From: Rhizobium leguminosarum bv. viciae USDA 2370
GTDB lineage: Bacteria; Pseudomonadota; Alphaproteobacteria; Rhizobiales; Rhizobiaceae
Length of the DNA: 64,000 nucleotides
Direction: 5' to 3'
NCBI RefSeq assembly: GCF_002008365.1
Contig: NZ_MRDL01000001.1
Location: 62,001-126,000, forward strand
Made by a program: the position numbers and the translations under genes. The notes beneath the pieces are model-generated. The model was not told the origin of the DNA. It searched no databases and saw nothing but the letters and a program-made list of their open reading frames with translations. Positions 51,950 through 60,431 of the stretch are shown here, piece by piece. Positions within the stretch are counted from its first letter, which is position 1. Every line of letters starts with the position of its first letter.

Positions 51950-52732
51950 TTATTTTCCTTTCCAAATGGGGCTTCGCTTCTCGGCGAAGGCCCGTGCGCC
52001 TTCCAATTGGTCCTTGCTCGAATAGAGCCTGTCGACCGTCGCAAACTGCCGCTTGGTGACCTTGTTCATGGCAGTCTGGAACGTCGAACCCTCCGCTTCG
52101 CGCACGATTTCCTTGATGGCCGCATAGACGAGCGGCGGCCCGCTCTCGAGCAGACTAGCAAGCTCCCAGGCTCTCTCCATCAGCCTGTCGGCCGGCAGGA
52201 CCTCGTTGACGAAACCCCAGCGATGCGCCTCGTGAACGTCGAGCCAGCGACCGGTCAAAAGCATGTCCATGGCGATGTGGTAAGGAATGCGCTTCGGCAG
52301 CTTGATCGAAGCTGCGTCGGCAACCGTGCCCGAACGGATTTCCGGCAGGGCGAAGGTCGCGTGCTCGGCGGCGATGATCAGGTCGGCAGAAAGCGCAATC
52401 TCCAATCCACCGCCGCAACAGATGCCGTTGACCGCACAAATGACCGGCTTGTTGAGATCGCGCAATTCCTGCAGCCCGCCGAAGCCGCCCACACCGTAGT
52501 CCCCGTCGACCGCATCACCTGATGCCGCTGCCTTGAGATCCCAGCCGGCACAGAAAAATTTCTCGCCGGCGCCCGAGACGATGGCGACACGCAAGGCCGG
52601 ATCGTCGCGGAAATCCCGGAAGATCACCCCCAGGGAACGGCTAGTCGCAAGGTCGATGGCATTCGCCTTCGGCCGGTCGATGACGACTTCGAGTACTCCA
52701 CCGTCATGTCGTGTGCGAATGTGGTCGCTCAA
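51950..52732 (-). CDS. caiD: Carnitinyl-CoA dehydratase-like enoyl-CoA hydratase (CaiD)
   Basis: A 260-residue crotonase-fold protein. It contains EKFFCAGWDLKAAA and GVGGFGGLQELRDLNKPVICAVNG, close to the CaiD signature, then GGGLEIALSADLIIAAEHATFALPEI with the glutamate region used in catalysis. CaiD interconverts crotonobetainyl-CoA and L-carnitinyl-CoA. Six bases separate it from the CoA ligase gene upstream. In this operon it would hydrate crotonobetainyl-CoA made by the acyl-CoA dehydrogenase. Confidence 0.88.
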   Translation of the reverse strand: MSDHIRTRHDGGVLEVVIDRPKANAIDLATSRSLGVIFRDFRDDPALRVAIVSGAGEKFFCAGWDLKAAASGDAVDGDYGVGGFGGLQELRDLNKPVICAVNGICCGGGLEIALSADLIIAAEHATFALPEIRSGTVADAASIKLPKRIPYHIAMDMLLTGRWLDVHEAHRWGFVNEVLPADRLMERAWELASLLESGPPLVYAAIKEIVREAEGSTFQTAMNKVTKRQFATVDRLYSSKDQLEGARAFAEKRSPIWKGK

Positions 52733-52738
52733 CCTTTA

Positions 52739-54793
52739 CTACCTCCTCCGCCGTACCAGGGCATCGACTACGACAACACCATGCCCTTCGGGAAGAACCA
52801 TCAATGGATTAATGTCGAGTTCCTCCAGGGATGCCGCATTCTTTACGACATAGTCTGCCGTTGCTGAGACAGCACCGACCACGGCTTCGAGATCGCCTTT
52901 TGGCCGCCCGCGATAGCTATAGATCAATTTTGCAAGTTTGAGACGCGAAATTGCCGCGTGAATGTCGGTTTTCGTCGCCGGAAGGGGCAGAACGACCGAA
53001 TCTTCAAGCAATTCAACGAAGATTCCGCCCGCTCCCAAGGTGAGCGACAATCCGAAGACAGGGTCGCGGATGGCGCCGACAATGAGCTCGGCGACCGGTG
53101 AATCGATCATTTTCTCGACGAGATAACCGGCATTCGGCGGCATGGCCGTCGCCGCATTCGAGACCGCTTGCATATCCTTTAGGTTGAGTGCGACCGCCCC
53201 AGCCTCGGTCTTGTGTGCAATGCCGAGCGCTTTGAGCACGACAGGAAAACCGAGCCGCTCAGCCTGCTCGGCCGCTTGACCGGGAGAGAAGGCCACCAGC
53301 CCTTGCGGAACCGGAAGGCCGAAGGCGGCAAGTTCGGCCTTCGCATCGGCCTCCGTCAGCGTCTCGATCTCGCCATCGATAGAGGACACATCGAGCAGCG
53401 GCAGGGGCGGCGGGCGATCCCACGCCTGGCCGATGCCGGCGGCGACTTCCGCAGCCGTGATGGCTTCGTCGATACCGCAGAAGGCAATGATGCCATTTGC
53501 CATCAGCCGATCGGCGATCGGCTCCGGCATGTTTTCCGGAAGGGTTGCCAGAAGGCCGGCCAGCGCACCGGTTGCGGCGGCAGCCGTCATGACCGCGTCT
53601 GCCGTCATCGCCCATTCGGATGCATCGCAGCGGTCACCGCGGGGGAAGTCGAGGACGACGAGATTAAGGGCATAGCCGCCGTCGAACATGGCGCTGAAGG
53701 CTTCGGTCTGGCGTGCGAGATCCCCCCAGACGAAGGTGTGGTAATCGAGCGGATTGGAAAGCGTCACCATCTCGCCCAGCACCCGCCGCAGCCGTGGCAA
53801 TTGTTGCGGCTGCAACGCTGGAAATTCCACATTGCGACCGACGGCGGCATCCGCCATCAGCGAGGCTTCGCCCCCCGAACAGCTCATCGACGAGATCGAA
53901 TGGCTGGCGAGCGGTCCGGCGACATGCAGCAACTTCAGGGTTTCGAGCAGCGCAGGCAAGGTCTGGACACGGCCAAGGCCGAGGCGGGCGAGCACGGCGT
54001 CGGCGACCGCATCGCTGCCGGCAAGCGAGGCTGTATGCGACACCGCCGCGCGTTTTGCCTGCTCGGACCTGCCGACCTTCAGCACGACGACCGGCTTCCT
54101 CGACCGCCGGGCCATGGTGGCCAGACGTTCGAGTGCAGAGAGATCGCCGAAACCTTCGACATGAAGGCCGACCGCCGTGACGCGCGGGTCGTCGATCAGT
54201 GCGCAGGCGACATCGGCAAGCGATGTCTGCGCCTGATTGCCGGCAGTGACCACATAGGCGATCGGCACGCCGCGGGTCTGCATGGTCAGGTTGATGGCGA
54301 TGTTGGAGGATTGCGTGAGGATGGCGACGCCACGTTCGATACGCTGCATGCCATGCTGATCGGGCCAGAGCAGCGCACCGTCGAGACCGTTGATCAGCCC
54401 GTAGCAATTCGGCCCGAGGATCGGCATGTCGCCAGCCGCCTCCAGCAAGGCCTGCTGCAGCGCGGCACCGTCGCCGAGTTCACCTGTCGCCTCGCTGAAA
54501 CCCGATGCATAACAGACCGCCCCGCCGGCACCGGCCTCAGAAAGGCTGCGGACAATCTCGACGGTCAGCGTCCTGTTGACGCCGACGAAGGCGGCGTCAG
54601 GCGCCGAAGGCAGATCGGATACGGAGCGATAACAGGGCCGCCCGAGGACCTCTTCGAGCTTCGGATGGACAGGCCAGATCTCGCCCGCAAAACCCATGCG
54701 ATCGCACTGCTCGATCACCCTGCGCGCCTCGCGGCCGCCAAAGACGGCGATCGTTTGCGGTCTGAGCAGGCGGTCGAGCGGGCGAGGCGTCAT
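52739..54793 (-). CDS. ADP-forming acyl-CoA synthetase (candidate butyrobetainyl/carnitinyl-CoA ligase)
   Basis: A 684-residue fused ligase. An N-terminal CoA-binding domain (LLRPQTIAVFGG, LPSAPDAAFVGVNRTLTVE) is followed by succinyl-CoA-synthetase-like domains with the phospho-histidine motif AAVSHTASLAGSD near residue 255. A C-terminal ATP-grasp (about 460-684) carries FPVVLKALGIAHKTEAGAVALNL. These enzymes form acyl-CoA with ATP, CoA and acid, releasing ADP. The neighbours (dehydrogenase, CaiD-like hydratase) suggest activation of gamma-butyrobetaine, crotonobetaine or carnitine. The start at 54793 lies five bases after the dehydrogenase stop. Confidence 0.86.
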   Translation of the reverse strand: MTPRPLDRLLRPQTIAVFGGREARRVIEQCDRMGFAGEIWPVHPKLEEVLGRPCYRSVSDLPSAPDAAFVGVNRTLTVEIVRSLSEAGAGGAVCYASGFSEATGELGDGAALQQALLEAAGDMPILGPNCYGLINGLDGALLWPDQHGMQRIERGVAILTQSSNIAINLTMQTRGVPIAYVVTAGNQAQTSLADVACALIDDPRVTAVGLHVEGFGDLSALERLATMARRSRKPVVVLKVGRSEQAKRAAVSHTASLAGSDAVADAVLARLGLGRVQTLPALLETLKLLHVAGPLASHSISSMSCSGGEASLMADAAVGRNVEFPALQPQQLPRLRRVLGEMVTLSNPLDYHTFVWGDLARQTEAFSAMFDGGYALNLVVLDFPRGDRCDASEWAMTADAVMTAAAATGALAGLLATLPENMPEPIADRLMANGIIAFCGIDEAITAAEVAAGIGQAWDRPPPLPLLDVSSIDGEIETLTEADAKAELAAFGLPVPQGLVAFSPGQAAEQAERLGFPVVLKALGIAHKTEAGAVALNLKDMQAVSNAATAMPPNAGYLVEKMIDSPVAELIVGAIRDPVFGLSLTLGAGGIFVELLEDSVVLPLPATKTDIHAAISRLKLAKLIYSYRGRPKGDLEAVVGAVSATADYVVKNAASLEELDINPLMVLPEGHGVVVVDALVRRRR

Positions 54794-54797
54794 CGGC

Positions 54798-55958
54798 TCA
54801 CGCTCCCAAGGGTCTAAGCAGGTCGCGGCTGATGATATGCCGCTGGATTTCAGAGGTGCCGTCCCAGATGCGCTCGACGCGCGCATCGCGCCAGAAGCGG
54901 GCGAGCGGCAGGTCGTCCATCAGGCCCATGCCGCCGAAGATCTGGATCGCCTCATCGGTGACGCGGGCCAACATTTCGGAGGAGTAAAGCTTGGCCGAGG
55001 CGATCTGCCGGTCTGCGGAGAGCCCGGCATCGAGCCGCCAGGCGGCGGCGAGCGTCAGCCAGTCGGCCGCGTCGATCTCGGTTATCATATCGGCGAGCTT
55101 GAACGACACGCCCTGATTAGCGCCGATCGGCTTGCCGAACTGTTTGCGCTCGGCGGCGTAGGGCAGCGTCATGTCGAAGACGCGCCGTGCCCGGCCGACG
55201 CAGGTGGCGGCAACCGTCAACCGTGTGCCGTAGAGCCATTGATTGGCGATATCGAAGCCGCGATGCACCTCGCCAAGTACCTGGCTCGCCGGAATCCGGC
55301 AATCTTCGAAGCTGAGCGTTGAGTTGTGGTAGCCGCGATGCGAAACGGAATCGTAGCCTTTGAGGATTTCGAAGCCCCGCGTGCCGCGATCCACCAGGAA
55401 GGCGGTGATCTTCTTCTTGATGCCTTTCGGCGTCTCTTCCTCGCCCGTCGCGGCAAAGACGATGACGAAATCGGCGACATCGGCATGGGAGATGAAATGT
55501 TTCGTGCCGTTGAGGACGAAATCGCCACCGTCGCGGCGGGCAGCGCATTTCATGCCGCGCATGTCAGATCCGGCGTCCGGCTCGGTGATGGCGAGCGCGT
55601 CGATCTTCTCACCGCGCACTGCGGGCAGGAGGTAGCGCTCTCGCTGCTCGCCCTCGCAGGCCATCAGGATGCCGGAGGGCCGGCCGAAGAAAACCGTCAG
55701 CCCCAGGGAACCGCGCCCGAGCTCCCGCTCGACCAGCGTGAAGGTGAGATGGTCGAGGCCGGCGCCGCCGACTTCTTCCGGGAAATTGCAGGCATAGAAG
55801 CCAAGATCGATGCATTTGCGCCGGATCTCGTCTCCGAGCTCCGGCGGGACGACACCGCTGCGCTCGACCTGGTTCTCGTGCGGATAGATTTCGGTCTCGA
55901 CGAAGGCGCGGACCGTCTCGACGATCATTACCTGTTCTTCGCTCAGTCCGAAATTCAT
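54798..55958 (-). CDS. Acyl-CoA dehydrogenase (candidate butyrobetainyl-CoA dehydrogenase, CaiA-like)
   Basis: A 386-residue flavoprotein of the acyl-CoA dehydrogenase family: FGLSEEQVMIVETVRAFVE at the start, ALAITEPDAGSDMRGMKCAA (signature 1), QIFGGMGLMDDLPLARFWRDARVERIWDGTSEIQRHIISRDLL (signature 2, with the typical ending). The start at 55958 begins the conserved fold; an upstream extension from 56102 is basic and non-homologous. It could oxidise gamma-butyrobetainyl-CoA to crotonobetainyl-CoA, using electron transfer flavoprotein encoded elsewhere. Confidence 0.88.
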   Translation of the reverse strand: MNFGLSEEQVMIVETVRAFVETEIYPHENQVERSGVVPPELGDEIRRKCIDLGFYACNFPEEVGGAGLDHLTFTLVERELGRGSLGLTVFFGRPSGILMACEGEQRERYLLPAVRGEKIDALAITEPDAGSDMRGMKCAARRDGGDFVLNGTKHFISHADVADFVIVFAATGEEETPKGIKKKITAFLVDRGTRGFEILKGYDSVSHRGYHNSTLSFEDCRIPASQVLGEVHRGFDIANQWLYGTRLTVAATCVGRARRVFDMTLPYAAERKQFGKPIGANQGVSFKLADMITEIDAADWLTLAAAWRLDAGLSADRQIASAKLYSSEMLARVTDEAIQIFGGMGLMDDLPLARFWRDARVERIWDGTSEIQRHIISRDLLRPLGA

Positions 55959-55968
55959 GCCGATCCTC

Positions 55969-57459
55969 CTACCGTTTCTGGCCGACGTGACGGCCAACAC
56001 CTTCAGGCGAGACCAAATTCGCATGCGCTTCGGCAATCGACTTGACTTTGTCGAGAATGACGGCCGGCGCCGGTGTCGCCTTGCCGGCCTTGCTGTCGAC
56101 ATGCAGCAACATGTGCTCGGCGCTTGCCAGAGCTTCGCCCGTCACTGTGTCGTGGAGGGTGTGGAAGACATGCAGCCGCTTCTCGTCGACGGAGAGGATC
56201 TGGCAGGTCGAATGGATCGCCTGGCCGAGCTTCGCCTCGCCGAGATGGCGGATGTGGGTTTCCACCGTGTAATAGCTCCGCCCCGCCTCGACATAGGCGA
56301 GATCAACGCCGATGAGGCGCAGCAATGCATCCGAGGTATCCCCGAAAACCTGCAGATAACGGTGTTCGGTCATATGGCCGTTATAGTCGACCCAGGCGGG
56401 GCCGACTTTCGTCTCGACAAGCCGCAGCGGCTTCAACGGGTCGAAAGACGTATTTGCCCTGCCGGCTTCTGCCCAGAGCGATTGCTCGAAGTCTTTCAGC
56501 AGCTTGCCGGCGCCCCAGCCCTCGCCGTCGTGACCGCCCTTCAGGGCCTGCAGGATGCCGACGAGGTTTTCGTCGCGGATGCGTTCGAGCTCGCGGATCG
56601 ACAGTCCAGCCGCCTGTTCATCGGATTGCCGGCCGATCTTTTCGATCAGTGCATCGTCGAGATCGACGACATCGGTGAGCTTGGTCCACGGCCAGGCGAG
56701 GCATGGACCGAACTGGGCAAGGAAGTGACGCATACCGGCCTCGCCGCCGGCAATGCGGTAGGTCTGAAACAGGCCCATTTGCGCCCAGCGCAGGCCGAAG
56801 GAGTAGCGGATGACGTCATCAAGCGTCTCGACCGTGCAGATATCGTCGTGGATCAGCCACAAGGCCTCGCGCCAGAGCGCTTCGAGCAGCCGGTCGCCGA
56901 CAAAGGCCTCGATCTCCTTGGCGATGTGGACGCCCTTCATGCCGATCGGCACCAGTCTTTCCATCGCCGTCTGGATGGTCGCCGTCGAGGTCTTTTCGCC
57001 ACCGACGATTTCGACGAGCGGCAGCAGATAGACGGGATTATAGGGGTGGGCGACGAAGAGGCGTTCGGGATGCTTCATGTCGCGCTGCAGGTCGGTCGGC
57101 AGTAGGCCTGAGGTGGAAGAGCCGATCAGGGCGTCCGGGCGCGCCACAGCATCGATCTCAGTCAGCACCCCGCGCTTGAGGTCGAGCCTTTCCGGCACGC
57201 TTTCCTGAATCCAGTCGGCGCCGGCGACGGCTTCCTCGAGCGTCGTGCAGAAGGTCAACCTGCCGCGGGGCGGCAGGGGTGCTCCGGTCAGCATGGCATA
57301 GGCTTTTTCGGCGTTGGCAAGCACTTCGCCGACGATGCGGCTCGCTTCCGGATGGGGATCGAACACATTCACGTCGATGCCAGCCAGCAGAAATCGCGCG
57401 ATCCATCCGCCGCCGATGACGCCGCCGCCGATACAAGCCGCTTTGGTGATCCCTGTCAT
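55969..57459 (-). CDS. lcdH: L-carnitine dehydrogenase fused to betainyl-CoA thioesterase
   Basis: A 496-residue two-domain protein. Residues 1-320 form a 3-hydroxyacyl-CoA-dehydrogenase-type NAD enzyme (AACIGGGVIGGGWIARFLLAG, DWIQESVPERLDLKRGVL, FVAHPYNPVYLLPLVEIVGG). Residues about 345-480 are a hot-dog thioesterase (WVDYNGHMTEHRYLQVFGD). This fusion is known from rhizobial L-carnitine dehydrogenases, where the thioesterase releases glycine betaine from betainyl-CoA. It converts carnitine to 3-dehydrocarnitine, the substrate of the cleavage enzyme encoded just upstream. Confidence 0.93.
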   Translation of the reverse strand: MTGITKAACIGGGVIGGGWIARFLLAGIDVNVFDPHPEASRIVGEVLANAEKAYAMLTGAPLPPRGRLTFCTTLEEAVAGADWIQESVPERLDLKRGVLTEIDAVARPDALIGSSTSGLLPTDLQRDMKHPERLFVAHPYNPVYLLPLVEIVGGEKTSTATIQTAMERLVPIGMKGVHIAKEIEAFVGDRLLEALWREALWLIHDDICTVETLDDVIRYSFGLRWAQMGLFQTYRIAGGEAGMRHFLAQFGPCLAWPWTKLTDVVDLDDALIEKIGRQSDEQAAGLSIRELERIRDENLVGILQALKGGHDGEGWGAGKLLKDFEQSLWAEAGRANTSFDPLKPLRLVETKVGPAWVDYNGHMTEHRYLQVFGDTSDALLRLIGVDLAYVEAGRSYYTVETHIRHLGEAKLGQAIHSTCQILSVDEKRLHVFHTLHDTVTGEALASAEHMLLHVDSKAGKATPAPAVILDKVKSIAEAHANLVSPEGVGRHVGQKR

Positions 57460-57466
57460 GCCGTCC

Positions 57467-58369
57467 TCAGCGCTTCGTCAGTTTGAGTTTCTTGCGAACG
57501 TCTTCCGGACCGATGATCCGGGCACCCATGCCCTCGACCACCTGCACGGCCTTTTCGACGAGTTGCGCATTGGTGGCGAGCTGGCCCTTGCCGACGAAGA
57601 GGTTGTCCTCCAAGCCGACGCGCACATTACCGCCGGCGAGAACGGCGGCTGCCGGATAGGCCATGGCGTTGCGGCCGATCGAAAAGGCCGAGAAGGTCCA
57701 GCTCTGAGGCACGTTGTTGACCATCGCCATGAAGGTATTGAGATCGTCGGGCGCACCCCAGGGAATGCCCATACAGAGCTGGATCAGCACCGGGTCTTCG
57801 ATCAGGCCTTCCTCGGCAAGCTGCTTCGCAAACCAGAGATGGCCGGTGTCGAAGGCCTCGATCTCGGGCCGCACGCCGAGATCCGTCATCTTCTTCGCCA
57901 TGGCCCGCAGCATGGCCGGCGTGTTGGTCATGACATAGTCGCCGAGATTGAAATTCATCGTGCCGCAGTCGAGCGTGCAGATCTCAGGCAGGCACTCGGC
58001 GACGTGGCTGACGCGCTCGGTGGCGCCGGCCATATCCGTGCCCTTAGGATTGAGGGGAAGGGGGCTTTCGACGTCCCCGAAGATCAGGTCCCCGCCCATG
58101 CCGGCGGTGAGATTGAGGACGACGTCGACATCGGCCGAACGGATGCGGTCGGTGACTTCCCTGTAGACATCGTTGCGGCGGCTGGCAGCACCCGTTTCTG
58201 GATCGCGGACATGGCAGTGAACGACCGCAGCACCGGCCTTTGCCGCATCGATGGCGGAATCGGCGATCTGCTTGGGAGTGATCGGCACGTGGCTGGATTT
58301 GGAAACCGTATCGCCGGCGCCGGTGACGGCGCAGGTGATGAAGACATCGCGGTTCATCGCAAGAGGCAT
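57467..58369 (-). CDS. Beta-keto acid cleavage enzyme (BKACE), dehydrocarnitine-cleaving
   Basis: A 300-residue DUF849/BKACE-family TIM barrel. The zinc site is in GAAVVHCHVRDPETGA (His-x-His near residue 50). Other landmarks are LNLTAGMGGD and GNVRVGLEDNLFVGKG near residue 235. BKACE enzymes cleave a beta-keto acid with acetyl-CoA. With the carnitine dehydrogenase partner the reaction would be 3-dehydrocarnitine plus acetyl-CoA to betainyl-CoA plus acetoacetate. It is the first gene of the ten-gene operon and faces the GlxA-type regulator. An in-frame ATG at 58357 is an alternative start. Confidence 0.9.
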   Translation of the reverse strand: MPLAMNRDVFITCAVTGAGDTVSKSSHVPITPKQIADSAIDAAKAGAAVVHCHVRDPETGAASRRNDVYREVTDRIRSADVDVVLNLTAGMGGDLIFGDVESPLPLNPKGTDMAGATERVSHVAECLPEICTLDCGTMNFNLGDYVMTNTPAMLRAMAKKMTDLGVRPEIEAFDTGHLWFAKQLAEEGLIEDPVLIQLCMGIPWGAPDDLNTFMAMVNNVPQSWTFSAFSIGRNAMAYPAAAVLAGGNVRVGLEDNLFVGKGQLATNAQLVEKAVQVVEGMGARIIGPEDVRKKLKLTKR

Positions 58370-58427
58370 GTATTTGTTCTCCCTCGTCTTGTCCGCATTA
58401 CGCGACAGGATGGATGGCGATGCGTTG

Positions 58428-58459
58428 CATTTTCGGAAGCAATTGATACATTATCGGAA
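58428..58459. promoter_or_regulatory. Two direct repeats 21 bp apart, probable AraC-type operator
   Basis: CATTTTCGGAA (58428-58438) and CATTATCGGAA (58449-58459) differ at one base and are spaced 21 bp start to start, two helical turns. They lie in the 101-bp gap between the cleavage enzyme gene and the GlxA-type regulator gene. AraC-family dimers bind such direct repeats, so this is a likely activator site for the carnitine operon. Confidence 0.72.
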
Positions 58460-58470
58460 CTCCGAGGGAG

Positions 58471-59469
58471 GTGGCCTTGCTGCAGCGATCGACGGAACGG
58501 CTCGATATCGACCTTCTCGTCCTGCCGGACGCGAACCTGATCCTGATCGCCTCGGTGATCGAGCCGCTGCGCGGTGCCAACCGCATTTCCGGCAGCGAGC
58601 TCTATCGCTGGCGGCTGCTCACGCCGGACGGAGCACCGGTCCCGACCACCAGCAATATCGCCGTGCCCGCACAAGGCGCTTTCAAGGCGACGACCGAGGA
58701 TACGCCGCTATTCGTGCTTGCCAGTTACAACTGGCGCCACAGCGCGACGCCGGCCCTCAAGATGCAGCTCTCCCAGGCTGCCCGCTATCGCACGGTGATT
58801 GCCGGCATCGAGTCCGGCACATGGCTGCTGGCGGAAGCAAGCCTGCTCGACGGACTGCCGGCGACCGTCCACTGGGAGGACTACGAGGATTTTGCGCTGG
58901 CCTATCCTGAGGTGCGGGCCGTCAAGGATCGTTTCGTCATCGACGGCAAGCGGCTGACGACCTCCGGTTCGCTTCCAACCGTCGACCTGATGCTGGAAGT
59001 GATCAGGCAGCGGCAGGGTTATTCGCTGGCGCTCGAGGTCAGCCGGCTGTTCCGCTATGAGCAGCCGTCCTTCCATGCCGATGAGTCACTTTCCGCAGCC
59101 TCGGCTGGGTTGCGCATGCACGATTCCCGTGTCGCGCAAGCGGTGCGGCTGATGGAAGAGCATATCGAGCAGCCTCTGATTCTCACGCGGCTCGCCCGCA
59201 GGGTGGGCATCAGCGCCCGACATCTGCAGGATCTTTTCCAGCAGAGTATCGGCGCGCCGCCGCATGTGCATTATCTCGCCCTGCGCTTGAATGCGGCCCG
59301 CCGCACGGTGATCGAGACGACGGCCTCCTTCGCCGACATCGCGGCGGCAACCGGCTTCAACTCGGCCTCAGCCTTTGCGAGAAGCTACCGGGCGAGTTTT
59401 TCCGAAAGCCCGTCCGAGACCCGGCGCCGCTTGCGCCGCCGCATCACGTCATCGGAGATGCGGGCATAG
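58471..59469 (+). CDS. GlxA/AraC-type transcriptional regulator of the carnitine operon (CdhR-like)
   Basis: A 332-residue protein with an N-terminal DJ-1/PfpI-like domain (about residues 10-195, with IDLLVLPDANLILIASVIEPLRGAN and VIAGIESGTWLLAEASLLDG) and a C-terminal AraC helix-turn-helix pair (LTRLARRVGISARHLQDLFQQSIGAPPHVHYLALRLNAARRTVIET, FADIAAATGFNSASAFARSYRASF). This is the architecture of GbdR and CdhR, activators of betaine and carnitine genes. The start is GTG at 58471 with GAGGGAG too close, or TTG at 58477 with better spacing. It overlaps the convergent LysR gene by 26 bases at the 3' end. Confidence 0.9.
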   Translation: MALLQRSTERLDIDLLVLPDANLILIASVIEPLRGANRISGSELYRWRLLTPDGAPVPTTSNIAVPAQGAFKATTEDTPLFVLASYNWRHSATPALKMQLSQAARYRTVIAGIESGTWLLAEASLLDGLPATVHWEDYEDFALAYPEVRAVKDRFVIDGKRLTTSGSLPTVDLMLEVIRQRQGYSLALEVSRLFRYEQPSFHADESLSAASAGLRMHDSRVAQAVRLMEEHIEQPLILTRLARRVGISARHLQDLFQQSIGAPPHVHYLALRLNAARRTVIETTASFADIAAATGFNSASAFARSYRASFSESPSETRRRLRRRITSSEMRA

Positions 59470-60319
59470 GCTGGAATGCGTCCCGTATCATTTCGGCAAG
59501 TTCCCGAACGGCCTCGCTGGAACGGTAAGTGCTCCGGCGGAGCACGACCTTGGAGGAATCGACCGGCGGGAAACCGTCTTCGGCGGTGAGTTCCCGGCAG
59601 CCGGGCGGAATGCTGCTGCGGGAAAGCGTGGTGACGGCAAGGCCTGCGGTCACGGCATTCTTCAGCCCCGAACCGGTATCGGCAATGAAAGCGATTCGAT
59701 AGTTGCGGCCGATCTGCTCCAGCGACCGGAGCGCAAAATCGCGTGACCAGGTGGAGTTGCGATAGGTCGCTATCGGCAGGGGATCGATGTCGTGCAGCCT
59801 GTGGACCATCGATGTGACCCAGACTGTGGGATCGATACAGATGACCTCGCCTTTCGTCTCATCGCTCCAGTCGAAAACGACGGCCAGATCGAGTTCATCC
59901 CGCTCGAGGGCGGCCAAGTTGCGAACTGTGTAGTCGCAGGACACGGTGACCTCGACGGCCGGGTGGCGTACGGCGAAAGCCGCAAGGGCCGCCGGCAGCA
60001 CCGTCTGGCTGTATTCCTCCGGAATTCCGATGCGCACCGGTCCGTCCAGCGGATTGCTGCGGATCGTCGCGGCGGCCTCGTTCAGGAGGTCGATTATCCT
60101 GCGGGCATAGGGGACGAGCTGTATACCCTGGCGCGTCAGCAGCACGCCGCGGGCGCCCCGTTCGAACAGGGTTTCGCCGATCGTCTGCTCAAGCCGCTTG
60201 ATTTGAGTGCTGACCGCCGACTGCGTCCGCCCGATGCGCTGGGCAGCCGCGGAGAAATTGGAGGTCTCGGCAACGACCAGGAAGGTTCTGAGCAGGTCGC
60301 TCTCGATCGGTTCGTGCAT
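59444..60319 (-). CDS. LysR family transcriptional regulator
   Basis: A 291-residue regulator. The N-terminal helix-turn-helix is LLRTFLVVAETSNFSAAAQRIGRTQSAVSTQIKRLEQTIGETLFERGARGVLLT (about residues 9-65). The effector domain follows, with PVRIGIPEEYSQTVLPAALAAFAVRHP. It is divergent from an EamA-type transporter gene, with a T-N11-A dyad between them, so it probably regulates that gene. The 3' end overlaps that of the GlxA regulator. Confidence 0.92.
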   Translation of the reverse strand: MHEPIESDLLRTFLVVAETSNFSAAAQRIGRTQSAVSTQIKRLEQTIGETLFERGARGVLLTRQGIQLVPYARRIIDLLNEAAATIRSNPLDGPVRIGIPEEYSQTVLPAALAAFAVRHPAVEVTVSCDYTVRNLAALERDELDLAVVFDWSDETKGEVICIDPTVWVTSMVHRLHDIDPLPIATYRNSTWSRDFALRSLEQIGRNYRIAFIADTGSGLKNAVTAGLAVTTLSRSSIPPGCRELTAEDGFPPVDSSKVVLRRSTYRSSEAVRELAEMIRDAFQPMPASPMT

Positions 60320-60326
60320 GGGTTAG

Positions 60327-60345
60327 CCATAGAAAAAATCGATGG
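60327..60345. promoter_or_regulatory. LysR-type box (CCAT-N11-ATGG)
   Basis: Four-base arms with an eleven-base AT-rich spacer, T-N11-A at the inner positions, immediately upstream of the LysR start and 87 bp before the transporter start. The shape fits a LysR recognition site and suggests autoregulation plus control of the transporter. Confidence 0.5.
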
Positions 60346-60431
60346 TAGCTATCTCTACTATTCGTTTGTCTGATGTCAATTCTTGACGCAGAAATGAACC
60401 GCGTTCGACTTCCTTCTTTGAGAATATCTGC

